From: Pieris napi
Lineage: Eukaryota > Arthropoda > Insecta > Lepidoptera > Pieridae
Direction of reading: 5' to 3'
Length of the DNA stretch: 64,000 nt
Assembly: GCF_905475465.1 (NCBI RefSeq)
Contig: NC_062239.1
Location: 8,432,001 to 8,496,000 of the forward strand
The notes beneath the pieces were generated by a model that saw only the letters and a list, made by a program, of their open reading frames with translations, had not been told where the DNA came from and made no database searches. The position numbers and the translations under genes were made by a program. Shown one piece after another: positions 12,752 through 23,704 of the stretch. How positions within the stretch are numbered: the stretch's first letter is position 1; each line of letters opens with the position of its first letter.

Positions 12752-14247
12752 TTTGGGCTGTTTTGACGTGCGTACTGCGTAGCTCGGCCGGAATGGGCAT
12801 TTTCTCGCGACTAGCGAAATGGCGTCTCCTGCGAGACTCAGACCTCGGCTTAGGTTGTTGCGGGTTGGTCAATCGCCTGAATGGCAAGACGAAAGATGTA
12901 CCATGTACGAAGTAAGGGAGCTCGCATGTCTACTACACCCGCGTTATTGTCATTACTGATATCCAACCTGAAATTTAGTTATTCTTTGTCTGTCTAAATT
13001 ATCCTAACCCCTTATCATTAAAAGTAATTTACTTTAACTTAAGCTTAAAGTCAATAAATATTAAAGTATTTGAAACTCATTCCTATGACTGCCGTTTGAC
13101 TCTGTAATCACGGATAAGAAATAAGAAATGTCACGAAATTTCCATCCACTTTGTCTGTCTTATAGTTTTTTTCTAGAATTCTCTTTATTTCTTTAATCTC
13201 TTATCCTACTTTCTCCGTCATATACATACTAACTTGTATACTCCCTTAAACTTCTTATATATGTAACCGGCTCCAAGATATTATTACTTTATATCATTTA
13301 ATGTATTCGAAAAACTTAATTTATCTTCCTTTGTTATGAAGTAATTCGTAAAATGGCGCATACTTGTGGCTTGTTAACATTACCTCACCCCATTTTCCGT
13401 TATTAATTCCGAGGCGTTATTACCACAGAGTAAAGCTGCTTTAATCTTGTAACATGAGCAGCTACCACAGACTCGTGGATACATCTACTCATAAGCAATA
13501 ACAGTAGTAAAAGCTACTACATTATCTAGACTTCAAAATACATTTAATAAAATACTTTACAATAAAAAATAAAATAAAAATAAAAAAATCATTTAATCAC
13601 ATAGGCAACATAATGTACACTTATGACTTGTCAGTAAAGAAATACATATTAATGCTTCTAATTTTACATTTACTGCCAGTTCTCAAATCAAGGGCGTAGA
13701 ACGGGAGAGAAGAACTGTAACAATAAACTCTCCGACACTCTTTTTAATCGCCATTTTTTTTGTTTTACAAAATGTTTGTAAGGAGCTGCAACCATTACAC
13801 CATGTCCCATGTGACATTTTAAGTAATTAATAATAATAACATAAATTAAAAACAAAGATTTGTCCTCTATCAGCAGAAGGCATGGTGAAATAGGATCACT
13901 TACATTCTCGTGGGAACAACACGCAATACATTTACTAATATGGTAGAGCATAGTTATTTGACTATCATAATTATGTCTAATAGTTTCACTAAAATTTACA
14001 ATTAATTAAAAGTATTTGATGAAAGTTGGAGTAAGCTTTGAACTTAGTTCACTGGACCCATGCTAAAATAAATATTAATTATTTCCTTAATTGGACACGA
14101 GGCAGACAGTTATGCGCCTGTTTTATTAATAAATTTTCGATACGCAATTGCGTAATCAGTCTGACGAATGAAGTGTGACGCATGAAACGTGTTTTTGGCA
14201 AACGAATTTAAAATTTAAATTCTCTGTATTCCTAATGTTTTCCTTTA
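12752..14247. other. Intergenic DNA, nothing assigned
   Basis: Short ORFs (for example 13951-13688 on -) have no recognisable domain or splice context. No repeat boundary is visible. Confidence 0.35.
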
Positions 14248-14333
14248 TCTTATTAGGAAGTATTAATTGCTCACATAGAAAGAATAATGTATTGGTACAT
14301 AGCCGGGGCCACGACCACGTACTCGGGCTTAAA
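14248..14333 (-). mobile_element. Relic of the tRNA-derived SINE
   Basis: CTCACATAGAAAGAATAATG and the following GGTACATAGCCGGGGCCACGA match, with decay, the SINE at 18824-18530 (CGCACATAGAAAGAAAGTAC). The copy stops where the MITE at 14336 begins. Confidence 0.5.
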
Positions 14334-14335
14334 CC

Positions 14336-14671
14336 GGTTGCAGACCGAAAACTAAGCTATGCCAAGGCTAAACTAAGCTATGCCAAGCAAGCTAGGCTAA
14401 GCTAAGCTAGAAATAAATAGCGTGCACACCAACAGCTAAGCCAAAGCTCAGTCAGTGTGGCGAAGGATGTGCAAATGGTGTGCGGGGTAGCGGGAGGGGC
14501 TTAGCTTAGCTCGTGTAGCTGCGCATCGGCATACACAACTAAATTAGCTTCGCATATTAGCTCACATAGCTTAGTTCGCATAGTTTGCGGTCTGCACACA
14601 AGTATGGAAAACTGCGTCAGCTATGCGAGCTAAGCTACACTAACTTAGCTTAGCTCTTGGTCTGCAACCCG
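14336..14671. mobile_element. Word-rich MITE built on AGCTAAGC
   Basis: TIRs GGTTGCAGACC (left) and GGTCTGCAACC (right). The interior is a crowd of AAGCTA / TAGCTTAG words in both orientations (AAGCTATGCCAAG, GGCTAAGCTAAGCTAG, GCTTAGCTTAGCTC), giving a strongly self-complementary element of about 336 bp. It also holds GTATGGAAAACTGC, whose reverse complement resembles the core of the MITE at 21978. No coding potential. Confidence 0.75.
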
Positions 14672-15565
14672 TATTAGGCTATTCCACAGACTGAAAAAAA
14701 ATTCATCACGACGTGAATGTTGAATATGAGAATGGTTTTTAATTAACGTTCAAGTACTTCAAACTTTTGTTCTAATTAAAATATATTTTTACGTTAACTG
14801 CATTTTGTTTCTTTCCGTTCTGTCATGACAGCATATTACTATACATCTATGTAAAGACATTTATTCTCATAACAGACAATAGTCACTTACATGAGAACAT
14901 ATATACTAAACATACAATGTGATAAACATGTCATTGAAGAGATTCATGGATGAATTAGCGAAGTAGAACTTGGGTGGACTTTAATTACGTAGAGACCTGG
15001 GATAACTCAATAGATGGTCTTTTAGTCTTAATTTAAATAATAGCGCCGTTTGTTTAAATTTAGTAATGAATATGATCGAAAGTTGAATACAACTACATTA
15101 TTAAACTCTAATAACGCAACTACCGACGGATCCTTTGAGGAATCAAGTACGTAGTGATGGTCTTTACAATTCGTTTAATAATTAAAATATATTTGCAATA
15201 TCAAAGAGGCCTTTATTATTAGTAAACAATAATTAATTACTTGTTCTTACTTCGTAGTATTCGGTGTATTTAACATACTCGTGACATACTCGTATAAGTA
15301 AACGAGTATTATTGTACTCATGTACCTCACAAGACAGGGAGAGCGATTAAGTAAGTTATTTTAAAAACCTTGTTTAATATTAAGGAAATGCCAAATAGTT
15401 TTCAAAACGCTTGGCAGCTATTGGTGGCTATCTGAATCACGCTGTTTAAATGCATCCTTCCAAGTGAGGAGCATGTATAATGTCAAATCTGAATTATTAA
15501 AGCAAAACTCATATTGTTCAAAAAATTGTATCTTGACTGACTTACTTGACTTACTGACTTGACTG
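14672..15565. other. Intergenic DNA, nothing assigned
   Basis: AT-rich; a tandem-like CTTACTTGACTTACTGACTT stretch just before 15566 is the only local pattern. Confidence 0.35.
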
Positions 15566-15673
15566 AATAATACGTTAATTTGTAAGCAGTTCGTTGAGGT
15601 TCACAATCTTTCGACAGTTTACAATCTCGCGAGATAGATTACTATCTAACGGTTTTTACAATTTTACGGTGAC
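15566..15673. mobile_element. Solo arm of the inverted repeat found at 42387-42702
   Basis: AATTTGTAAGCAGTTCGTTG through TCTCGCGAGATAGATTAC to TTTTACGGTGAC matches the right arm at 42597-42702 with few differences. No second arm is present here, so this is half an element. Confidence 0.85.
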
Positions 15674-17754
15674 ATATATACTTCATTATTACAAGGAATG
15701 TATCCTTGCAAATAAATGCATTATGCAAAAATGTTCGGAAGAAGTATATTTTATTTTTCATCAGCTAGCCTGTTTACACATTTATGGAACGTAGGAAAAG
15801 TATGGCTAAATTTAATAAGTACTGCACAATTAACCAACACTTCTTTAATGGAAACAAATTTATTTTAACGTTTTAATTGGATTTTATTACGTCAGCAAGA
15901 GTCTCTCGCTATTCCTTGTATCTAAAGGTATTGATTTGAACTACTAAACCACTTTTATTTAGCAATAAAACTTATAAGCTATAACCAAATGTATGAACAG
16001 TCCTTTCTAACCACACAATTACTGCGTTAAGTCGACGATGAAGCACATTACTGTAGTATTATTTCGTTGAATCACATTTTGACTCAGTCCAAAATAACAC
16101 GAGTTACGAATAAAAGTTGAAGTCGTTAAATAGATACGGTTCGAAGCGCGTCAAACTAAGTTGGGCGGAAATATGATTTTGAACTTATGTCTATTTTTGC
16201 AATTGCTTAAACATGGTACGTTAAGTGGAAAAGGAAAAATAATATCAGCTTTTGAATTTGTTCAAAATTGAATGAATTGTAATTTAATTGTACCTGAACG
16301 TGCTTAACTTTTGTCTAGATAAAAAATAACTTTAAAGAATAAAACTTTCTGGAAGTAAAAAAAATTGAACGCAAGATGATGCATGCATATATGCATTTAT
16401 CGTGCATCAAGCATTTATATTATCGTCATGGTTCGTAAACAATATCTCTAATTCTACTACCTTACGTTACAACTCGAATCAATTTAACAATTATAAAAAT
16501 TGATAGTTTTAATAAATAAGGAACTGACTAGGCAAGTTTCTATTATAATTTAAAGTATTTCTTATTTACTAATCAAAATATTCATAATAACTAATCAATA
16601 TCACTATCATAGATATTATAATTGTGAAACCATATTTTGTTGCTTATATTTTTTTAATTAAAATTTATTTTGTAAATATAAAAAAATAAATAAATTTGTA
16701 AAAGGAGGTAAAGGGAGCTTTTGCTAATTCCTAGATCCCGTGATCATTACGTACTAATTACGTAATAATACATACATATAAAGCAATATACATTATATAT
16801 ATTTCTTTTTCACTTCAATATCATAACCGAAACTACATAGTAACTGACAATGATCTGTTATATTTTAACAAGATTTCATCAAGTTTCAAGGTGGTTTAAT
16901 CAGTTTAGTCAATATTATGTCGGAAGACAAATCTCTATAGAGCATCAATAATTCCTTTACTGAGATTAATTAATTATTATTCCCATCTGCAATCAATGTT
17001 CATTACTCGTAAATATGGCTACTGTTGTATATATGTTAATTATGTTCAAAGCATTTGTTGCTGATTGAACAATAAGGCTTGTAACTGTATATGTATGTAA
17101 TAATAGCGGTATTGTATTACATGTGTTTACGCAGGCCATATTCATATAGTATTATGTTGAAATTGTGAAATGAAAATGGTATTTTGTCTTCAAACGTGTA
17201 TCAAGTCTCTGTATATACGTAAATAAGCCAGTGGCGCTCAAAGTTATTACATCATTATAAGTGATGTGTTCAGGTTTTTAGGTACTTAGGTAGCCTTCTA
17301 TAGCTGTTGTCTATTTTAAATGTTCTGCCAGTTTATTTACCTCTTTTTCTTAACGCTTCGAACTAGTGTTAATTACGCTCATAAAAAAGAAAACTCAATT
17401 TCTAACGCAGAACGTCAGCGCTGAGAATCACAAGCTTATACTGCTTTTACTACTAATACTACTATGTAACGTTATACTTTACGCCACAGTCATAGTTTCT
17501 TACATTTAAAACTCAATAAACTTAATCGTAATATACACATGCAAATTTAAACAAAATAATGATATTAAAGCTTGCCGCAAAAAAAAGAAACAAACCTGAG
17601 TTAATTGGTAAAAAAGAAATCACGATGGAATGAAGGTTGTAAACTCGAAACATTGAAATAATTTTAAATTCCAAGGCCATTGTGGCCAAAAACTATACTG
17701 TTTTGAATGTAAGATACTAGGGTAATAAAATTAAATCTATGTAGGTATTACGTT
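15674..17754. other. Intergenic DNA, nothing assigned
   Basis: Two kilobases of AT-rich sequence with no ORF of note. A short palindrome-like ATGCATGCATATATGCAT run sits near 16379. Confidence 0.4.
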
Positions 17755-17989
17755 CTGCCTTGCGATTCTGTAACTCACTTTTCGAACTCACACAGCGGTT
17801 TTCACAGCAGCGGTCGAGCTCAAATCAGTCATTTTACGATTTGGCATTCTGATAAGGAGGGAATTTATAGTTTATTGTTTATCAGAATGCCAAATCGTAA
17901 AATGACTGCTTTACGACTGATATGAGCTCGACCGCTGCTGTGAAAACCGCTGTGTGAGTTATAAAAGTGAGTTACAGAATCGCAAGGCT
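17755..17989. mobile_element. Inverted-repeat MITE, copy B
   Basis: CTGCCTTGCGATTCTG at the left and CAGAATCGCAAGGCTG at the right. Arms of about 100 bp (including CGGTCGAGCTCAAATCAGTC and its inverse) flank a loop with AGTTTATTGTTTATC. Nearly full length and non-coding. Confidence 0.92.
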
Positions 17990-18529
17990 GTAAGGAAAAA
18001 TAATGCGGTGAGACATTAATAATATCTGTACCTCACTGGATTCTGTGGAAAATATTTGACATTTCAAAGCAATAAATCGTGTTGGTCCTTGGACGAAGGT
18101 TACCTTTGATCTACTTTTATTAGTTCTGTTTTAGGGATTTTCCTTCCCTTATCCCAGTTAGCAAACTGCTTAGAAATATGCGAGGAATTTAAAACATTTA
18201 TATACATCAAAGGAAATGCAAATAAACTTATATACAACATTATCAAATCTAGCAAAATAACACTAATTTAAATATATTTAATAGTAGATATAGTTCATTT
18301 CTGGATTATCTAAATACTGATACTTTTAAAATTTTTATTTCTAAGTTTCATTTCTGTTATCTCTCTTCTCAAAAGTGAGAATAGTGGTCGTAATATAACA
18401 ATAATAAAACAACTATTTCAATTAATTTAGTCCAAATGTTCAATAGTATAAGCAAGCCTATTTATGTATTGTCCAGCTTTCAATACTTGACTGTGTCCAA
18501 CATAAATATTTTTCTGAAACAATGTACAA
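17990..18529. other. Intergenic DNA, nothing assigned
   Basis: AT-rich, no ORF or repeat boundary seen. Confidence 0.35.
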
Positions 18530-18824
18530 TGTAAATCAGTGGCACAGTACAGACTCTTTAGGTCTTGGCCACAGATTTCTGAATCTGTTTCATGATCATT
18601 TTTAAATCTAATAGACAAGTAGGTGATCAGCATCCAGTCTCTGCCACACGCCGTCGACTTTTTGGGTTTAAGACATGTCGGTTTCCACACGATGTTTTCT
18701 TTCACCGTTCGAGCAAATGTTAAATGCGCACATAGAAAGAAAGTACATTGGTGCACTACCGGGGAGCGAACCTACGACCTTAGGTATGAGAGTCGCACGC
18801 TGAAGCCATTAGCCCAACACTGCT
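18530..18824 (-). mobile_element. tRNA-derived SINE, copy 2
   Basis: Reverse complement starts AGCAGTGTTGGGCTAATGG (A-box region), then GTAGGTTCGCTCCCCGG (B box), then the body with ACCGACATGTCTTAAACCC and AAAGTCGACGGCGTGTGG. It matches 22693-22982 throughout. RNA polymerase III promoter boxes at the 5' end mark it as tRNA-derived. Confidence 0.88.
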
Positions 18825-19928
18825 CTGAAACAATGTAGTGTAATATATAGAGCATTAGGTCTTCAGACACACAAAATCCGTCAGCATATCCTACTTCATA
18901 AATTGTTATCTGTCACTGTGATGGTATGATAATCTTATAAACTTCAGTTTTAATACATTCACATTTATTTTCAATGAGTAAAATTTAACGTTGAAAATAT
19001 ATTACTGGTGCAAAATTAATATTCAATTGTTCCGTCTGTGAAATTTTCCATTTATTGTTGTGGTGAAAATCGTATTTTACAAACAATACCATACAAAAAA
19101 AAATTGTATAAATATAAAATCAGACAATATTCTGTTTCGAGAACATATATATATATATATGTTTTTTGTTTTTGTTTTATATATATGTCGGAGATTCAAC
19201 GCGATTAATAATTACAAAGTTGGTATCACTGTCGTCGTCCGACTTTTATTACTTAATATTTAAACACAGCCAGTGCGCACGTCCGTCGCAGGCGCCGATC
19301 GGAAAGCAACTCTAGCACTTCACGACCGATTCTACGCACTACTGACAGCTTGACTTTAACAATTGACACATTGACACTTTACAACCTGTAAGACAATGAT
19401 ATTGCGTGGTGTTGCCATTGTAATCAAACAAATTACACCGTGTTCTATTATAACCTAATCTCTGACATATACCTACTAATCCGTTAAATAATTTATTTAA
19501 AATTGGAATATGAGAGAGTAATTTTTAATATAAATACATAGATCTAAATTCATTATGAAATTTATACACTGCCGCCTGTCTTATGATACGCATTTCATAG
19601 TTGTATATGTTGGCTTTGTAATACATATATCCATTACCGCGCAACCTATTCCTCGTTACTCGCTTTGTGTTTTGTGCCCTTGTAATTTCCTAAGTTCATG
19701 TCTACTTGGAATTGCCATCTAGTTGGAAACTAAGCAAAGTCTATCATGTATCCCACATTTAAAAATTTCATTAAATAACTACCAATCAGAGCAACGCAAT
19801 TGTGTAAAAAGGTAGTGTTATTAAGAATTTACTTTACATATTAGCATATATATGTTATATAAGTATAATGACTAAATACAATTTTTCTACAGCTGTGATA
19901 CTTTGTGACATTCAACACATTTTGTCTT
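18825..19928. other. Intergenic DNA, nothing assigned
   Basis: AT-rich with a short (AT)n run near 19146. A GC-richer patch at 19264-19400 has no readable frame. Confidence 0.35.
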
Positions 19929-19929
19929 C

Positions 19930-19958
19930 AGTCACCGTGACCACGCACGCTATAAAGG
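19930..19958 (+). repeat. Short dispersed motif shared with 61405
   Basis: AGTCACCGTGACCACGCACG followed by CTATAAAG recurs almost unchanged inside the hairpin at 61307-61532. Here it abuts the left end of the next MITE, which may have cut the older repeat. Confidence 0.7.
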
Positions 19959-19959
19959 T

Positions 19960-20183
19960 CAGTACTCACAGTATTACTCGATAGTTTTACTCGAAGTCGA
20001 GTAAAAATCAACGTGTGGACCTCAAAACTCACAGCTCGAAGGCTCGCACCGAATCGCTCGCCGGCTCGATGGAATTAAATTAAAGTAATTTCCTTCGAAC
20101 CTACTCGAAGCGAGCCGTCAATCTTGACTCGAACGTGTGTACGTGACTGCGAGTAGCGCGAGGCGAGCGTCAGTCTAGTACTG
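19960..20183. mobile_element. Word-rich MITE built on ACTCGA
   Basis: Bounded by CAGTACT and its inverse AGTACTG. The interior repeats CTCGA / TCGAG / CTCG in both orientations (TTACTCGAAGTCGAGT, CTCGCCGGCTCGATGG, CTACTCGAAGCGAGCC). No ORF. The boundaries are less certain than in the other word-rich elements because the TIR is short. Confidence 0.55.
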
Positions 20184-20217
20184 TTTATCGTAATTGAAAC
20201 ACGTGTTTTTAAGAGAA

Positions 20218-20418
20218 ATGGATTTGCGAGTTTATTCCAAAAGCGCTATAGAAGACTTTATTAACACATATAGACAGTATGAGTGTTTATGGAATGTCAA
20301 GACCAAAGATTACTCTCACAAAAATAAGAGAAATGAAATAAACAGACACCGTCCCATAAAACTATATTTTGTTTCTTTTATTCAAGAGCGTGATACTATA
20401 ATTCAGTCAAACCGTTAA
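20218..20418 (+). pseudogene. MADF-domain protein fragment
   Basis: From the ATG at 20218 the frame gives SAIEDFINTYRQYECLWNVK then TKDYSHKNKRNE. This fits the start of a MADF domain (hydrophobic-Phe-Ile-x-x-Tyr-x-x-Tyr-x-C-L-W-[DN]-x-K-x-x-D-Y). The remainder of the domain is not found and the frame ends at 20418 in unrelated residues. By family, MADF proteins bind DNA, either as host regulators or as the accessory protein of PIF/Harbinger transposons. Here it is probably a broken transposon or retro-copied fragment; a first exon of a real gene is possible, but no good partner exon is visible downstream. Confidence 0.55.
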
Positions 20419-20690
20419 ACCCAACGGGTCATGAAAACACACGGAGCTTTAAAAGTAAGTAGAGTTCCCAGTGTATCTAGAAACATAAGATAAAACTGAA
20501 AGCACATTTCCTTTGTCCATATTTCGATGTAAAAGTTCTTATATTTACATGTAGATAATGTTGTACTATTTAAGAAAGTTCTGTTCCTTTAATCTTTGTG
20601 TAGCCGATGTGACAGCCGTTATAATTGTGTTGTCGTATACAATTATAAAGAAGACAGAACACTTTAATTACAGAACTTTTAATACGTTAA

Positions 20691-20929
20691 GGGTCTGTTT
20701 CACAATGTACGGATAAGTTCTACATAAGTTCCAAATTAGCTGTTTATTACTTATTGGTAGGATAAACACTATTGTTGCGTTTCACGACTGACAGATAGCG
20801 CTATTCGTCACATAAAGTCCATCATAAGTTATGAGTCCGATGAATGTCAAATAGCACAATTGATCTTCCAAATAATTTATGTGTTGCATAGCTATTTGGT
20901 ACTTTATCCATACATTGCGAAACAGACCC
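20691..20929. mobile_element. Harbinger-like MITE with TAA target duplication
   Basis: TIRs GGGTCTGTTTCACAATGT (left) and ACATTGCGAAACAGACCC (right), flanked by TAA on both sides (20688-20690 and 20930-20932). A three-base TWA duplication is the rule for PIF/Harbinger. 239 bp, non-coding. Confidence 0.8.
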
Positions 20930-20932
20930 TAA

Positions 20933-21977
20933 ATGTCATTCCACTAAAGAATAAATAATTAAGGCGGAAGTTAACCTTAAGATATGTTTTTTTTTAGTTG
21001 AGTTTTGATGACAAGAATTTTCATGACAAAATTTTGTAATAGTATATAAACAGTTTGCTTAACATACTTGTTAAGCAAACTGTTCAAGATTGGTTTTCTT
21101 TGTTAAGTTTTAGTATATCTTCGTCGTAGTCAATACACAACAAAAGTTTTTTAATAAACTTATATTTTAATCAGTCCAACAAGCGAATGTTTTCATCAGA
21201 CCTGCAATTTAATTTTTCAAAAATATTTGAAAAAATAAATTTCCAATTTCAATCGTCTGGCAAGAGCAATTACTCTCCAATTTCGATTAAACTTTACCTT
21301 TATTAATAAAATTTTATTTTATTTAAGAAATTATTCTAGGTAATCCTATTATATATTTAATATAGTATTAAATCCTCATTTTGATAGTAATAATTATTAA
21401 TAGCCTATCAATAATGAGCGAAGAAAGGTCGTTTAATGAAAAATTAACAAGCCTTGATAATAGTTTCCTTTAAATTTTAGAACTATTACACGATTGAGTA
21501 TGAACATAGGTTCGCTAGTAGGTTGTATATTTTCCCCTTCCTTTTTTAATTTATCTTAATATACCTACATTAAAATAGTAATGACGACAAATACGGTGTT
21601 TTATTCTAACATTGATTACGTAATAGTATTTATAATGAAACAATAACTAGGATAAGACAACACAATAGAGTCTTAGTCAGAAAGTAATATTAAAAATAAA
21701 TAAATGAAACACTAAACTTTAATTCGATTTTAATTTCGTTCAAGCGTAAAATTTTACTTTTTTAATACTTCAACGTGATTTACTTTGTTAATCCTACTCA
21801 AACAGAATTAATTAATCCAGCATCCACTGATTACTTTTTCTGCTTAATTGCTTAATTCAATAAATAGTTCTCGAGTAGTTAACGATTCGTGCCAGTTATA
21901 AGTAGGAAAAAAACCAAAAACCTATCAATGTAATATAAAAATCAGTTTACTGATATATTTTAAATTAATACGGCGTA
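20933..21977. other. Intergenic DNA with one short perfect hairpin
   Basis: Apart from the hairpin at 21049-21084, this AT-rich kilobase shows no ORF or repeat. Confidence 0.4.
21049..21084. repeat. Perfect 16-bp stem, 4-nt loop hairpin
   Basis: AACAGTTTGCTTAACA, loop TACT, then the exact inverse. The stem is too short for a typical miRNA precursor, and no T tract follows that would suggest a polymerase III stop. Confidence 0.85.
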
Positions 21978-22169
21978 TTAAGCGGGCCTTAGACGGTTTG
22001 AATGTTGCAGTCAAGACCGACTGCAACATGCGGTCGCCGCATGGCGATCTGCAGTTTCCATACTAAATTCATATTCGCAATACACGGACCGCTCGAGCAG
22101 TTCCTGAGCAAACCGCATGTTGCAGTCGGTCTTGACTGCAACATGCGGTCCGTCTATGGCCCGCTTTAA
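21978..22169. mobile_element. Word-rich MITE built on TGCAGTC
   Basis: TIRs TTAAGCGGGCCTTAGACGG and CCGTCTATGGCCCGCTTTAA. The interior repeats TTGCAGTC / GACTGCAACATGCGGTC in both orientations around a core containing GCAGTTTCCATACT. 192 bp, non-coding. The core resembles the inverse of GTATGGAAAACTGC in the element at 14336. Confidence 0.85.
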
Positions 22170-22692
22170 GTATCAATCTTTATGTTTGCCTCGATATTGA
22201 CAGTTATAAGAATTATGTAGGAAATTTCGAAGTATGGCCTAACACTACAGATCCTACAAAGTCGAAACTTCGATTACGTAATAAAAAGGAACATCATAGA
22301 GAGAGAGGAAGTTGCTGGGTCAATAATATGTTAGGTCACTGAATCTCAAGAATGTATAAAATGATGTCATAAACGCAACAGTGCCATGCACTATTACCCA
22401 TTTCAATGACTAAAATACATAGTTCTCATAAAATTGGATTGCAAGCATAACATTTTTATTATGTTTTTAATCTCGGTTGCTTGTTTTAATTTAAATACAT
22501 CGATCAATATGATCAAATGTACACAGGTTCAATAAAATGTGATAAAAGTATTTAATCGAAAAAACATTATTAAAAAGTTTTGACATAAAAAAAGTAACTT
22601 AATCGATATTAAAGTTATAGTGGTAAAATGATTAATAATATAAGGAAACAAAAAATCTACTTTAATATTAGAAAGGTCGTATTGGAACATAT
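22170..22692. other. Intergenic DNA, nothing assigned
   Basis: AT-rich spacer between the MITE and the SINE; no ORF. Confidence 0.35.
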
Positions 22693-22982
22693 GAGCAGTG
22701 TTGGCCTAGTGGCTTCAGCGTGCGACTCTCATACCTGAGGTCGTAGGTTCGATCCCCAGCTGTGCACCAATGGAATTTCTTTCATAACATTACATAATAA
22801 CATTCGCTCTAAAGGTGAAGGAAAACATCGCGAGGAAACCGACATGTCTTAGACCCAAAAAGTCGACGGCGTGTGTCAGGCACTGGAGGCTGATCACCAA
22901 TTAGAAAAATGATCATGAAACAGATTCAGAAATCTGAGGCCAAGACCTAAAAGAGGTTGTTACGCTACTGATTTTTTTTTTG
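22693..22982 (+). mobile_element. tRNA-derived SINE, copy 1 (best preserved)
   Basis: A-box region TTGGCCTAGTGGC (about 22700-22712) and B box GGTTCGATCCC (22746-22756) lie at tRNA spacing. The body is shared with 18824-18530 and 58924-58666, ending in a T-rich tail. It mimics a tRNA head, but it has no anticodon arm that folds convincingly and occurs in several copies, so it is a SINE and not a tRNA gene. Confidence 0.92.
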
Positions 22983-23410
22983 TATTGGTATTTACAGCTA
23001 TATATACCTTTTGCAGAAAAAGCCGTCCATACATACATTTATTTTGCTAGCTCCCGTCCCATCTCATGAAATATAAAAATTCAAATCTTAATATTCAAAT
23101 GCTAATTTATATAATAAGATATAAATTCCACATTGTTGTGTAAGCAAAAACTTTTTAATGTAGAAAATTTGTTTCTCACGGTCTCCGAATTTCGCTATAA
23201 ATCTCAGTATGAGATACGACGTCGTGCGTGCTACGCGCGTAGCATAATGTACGAAGCTACGTATTCGGATTAAGTTACGATCGCTCTAAAAATTGTGTTT
23301 AAGTATCATTAGATTAAAATGCACGTTGTTAACATACTCGTAAATTTGTAGTTTGTTTAGTTCGGTAACGTTAAATAAATAAAAATTCTTAATACCAAAA
23401 CATGTAGAAA
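22983..23410 (+). promoter_or_regulatory. 5' flank of the GPCR gene
   Basis: This interval must hold either the promoter and 5' UTR or the acceptor of a further 5' exon. The start context is GAAAATGA. No TATA box or clear splice acceptor stands out, so the transcription start is not placed. Confidence 0.3.
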
Positions 23411-23704
23411 ATGACGTTCCCAAATTCAACAAACGAAACGTCAACTTTGTACATCGATAAACAATTTTGGGACTATTTCGATGGATCTTCCTCGTTAAAC
23501 GTGACTTTTGAGGACATTATCCCTCGTGACCAGGGGATAGTGATAACTACGTATGCGGCTTTAATGGCTATGGGTGGGTTGGGGAACCTGGCTATCCTAG
23601 TTACTTTGGCCAGGTCAAGACGAAGGAAGTCTAGGGTGGATTTGTTAATGACTCATCTGGCCGTCGCTGATGTATGTGTCACATGCGGTGTTATCCCTTT
23701 AGAG
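23411..23704 (+). CDS. GPCR exon 1: N terminus, TM1, TM2
   Basis: Codes residues 1-98 (phase 0 end, donor GTAAGA). It holds sequons at N5, N8 and N30 in a hydrophilic acidic head with no signal peptide, TM1 (about 43-66), the basic first intracellular loop SRRRKSR, and TM2 with LAVAD. ATG at 23411 is the only in-frame Met before TM1. Confidence 0.93.

Noticed and set aside
13688..13951. 87-codon ORF on -
   Set aside because: Composition and length expected by chance; no start context or partner exon.
18427..18838. ORFs on both strands (109 and 71 codons)
   Set aside because: They coincide with a SINE copy; no protein family signal.
22693..22770. tRNA gene
   Set aside because: A and B boxes are present but the cloverleaf cannot be completed, and the same head precedes a shared body in several copies: SINE.
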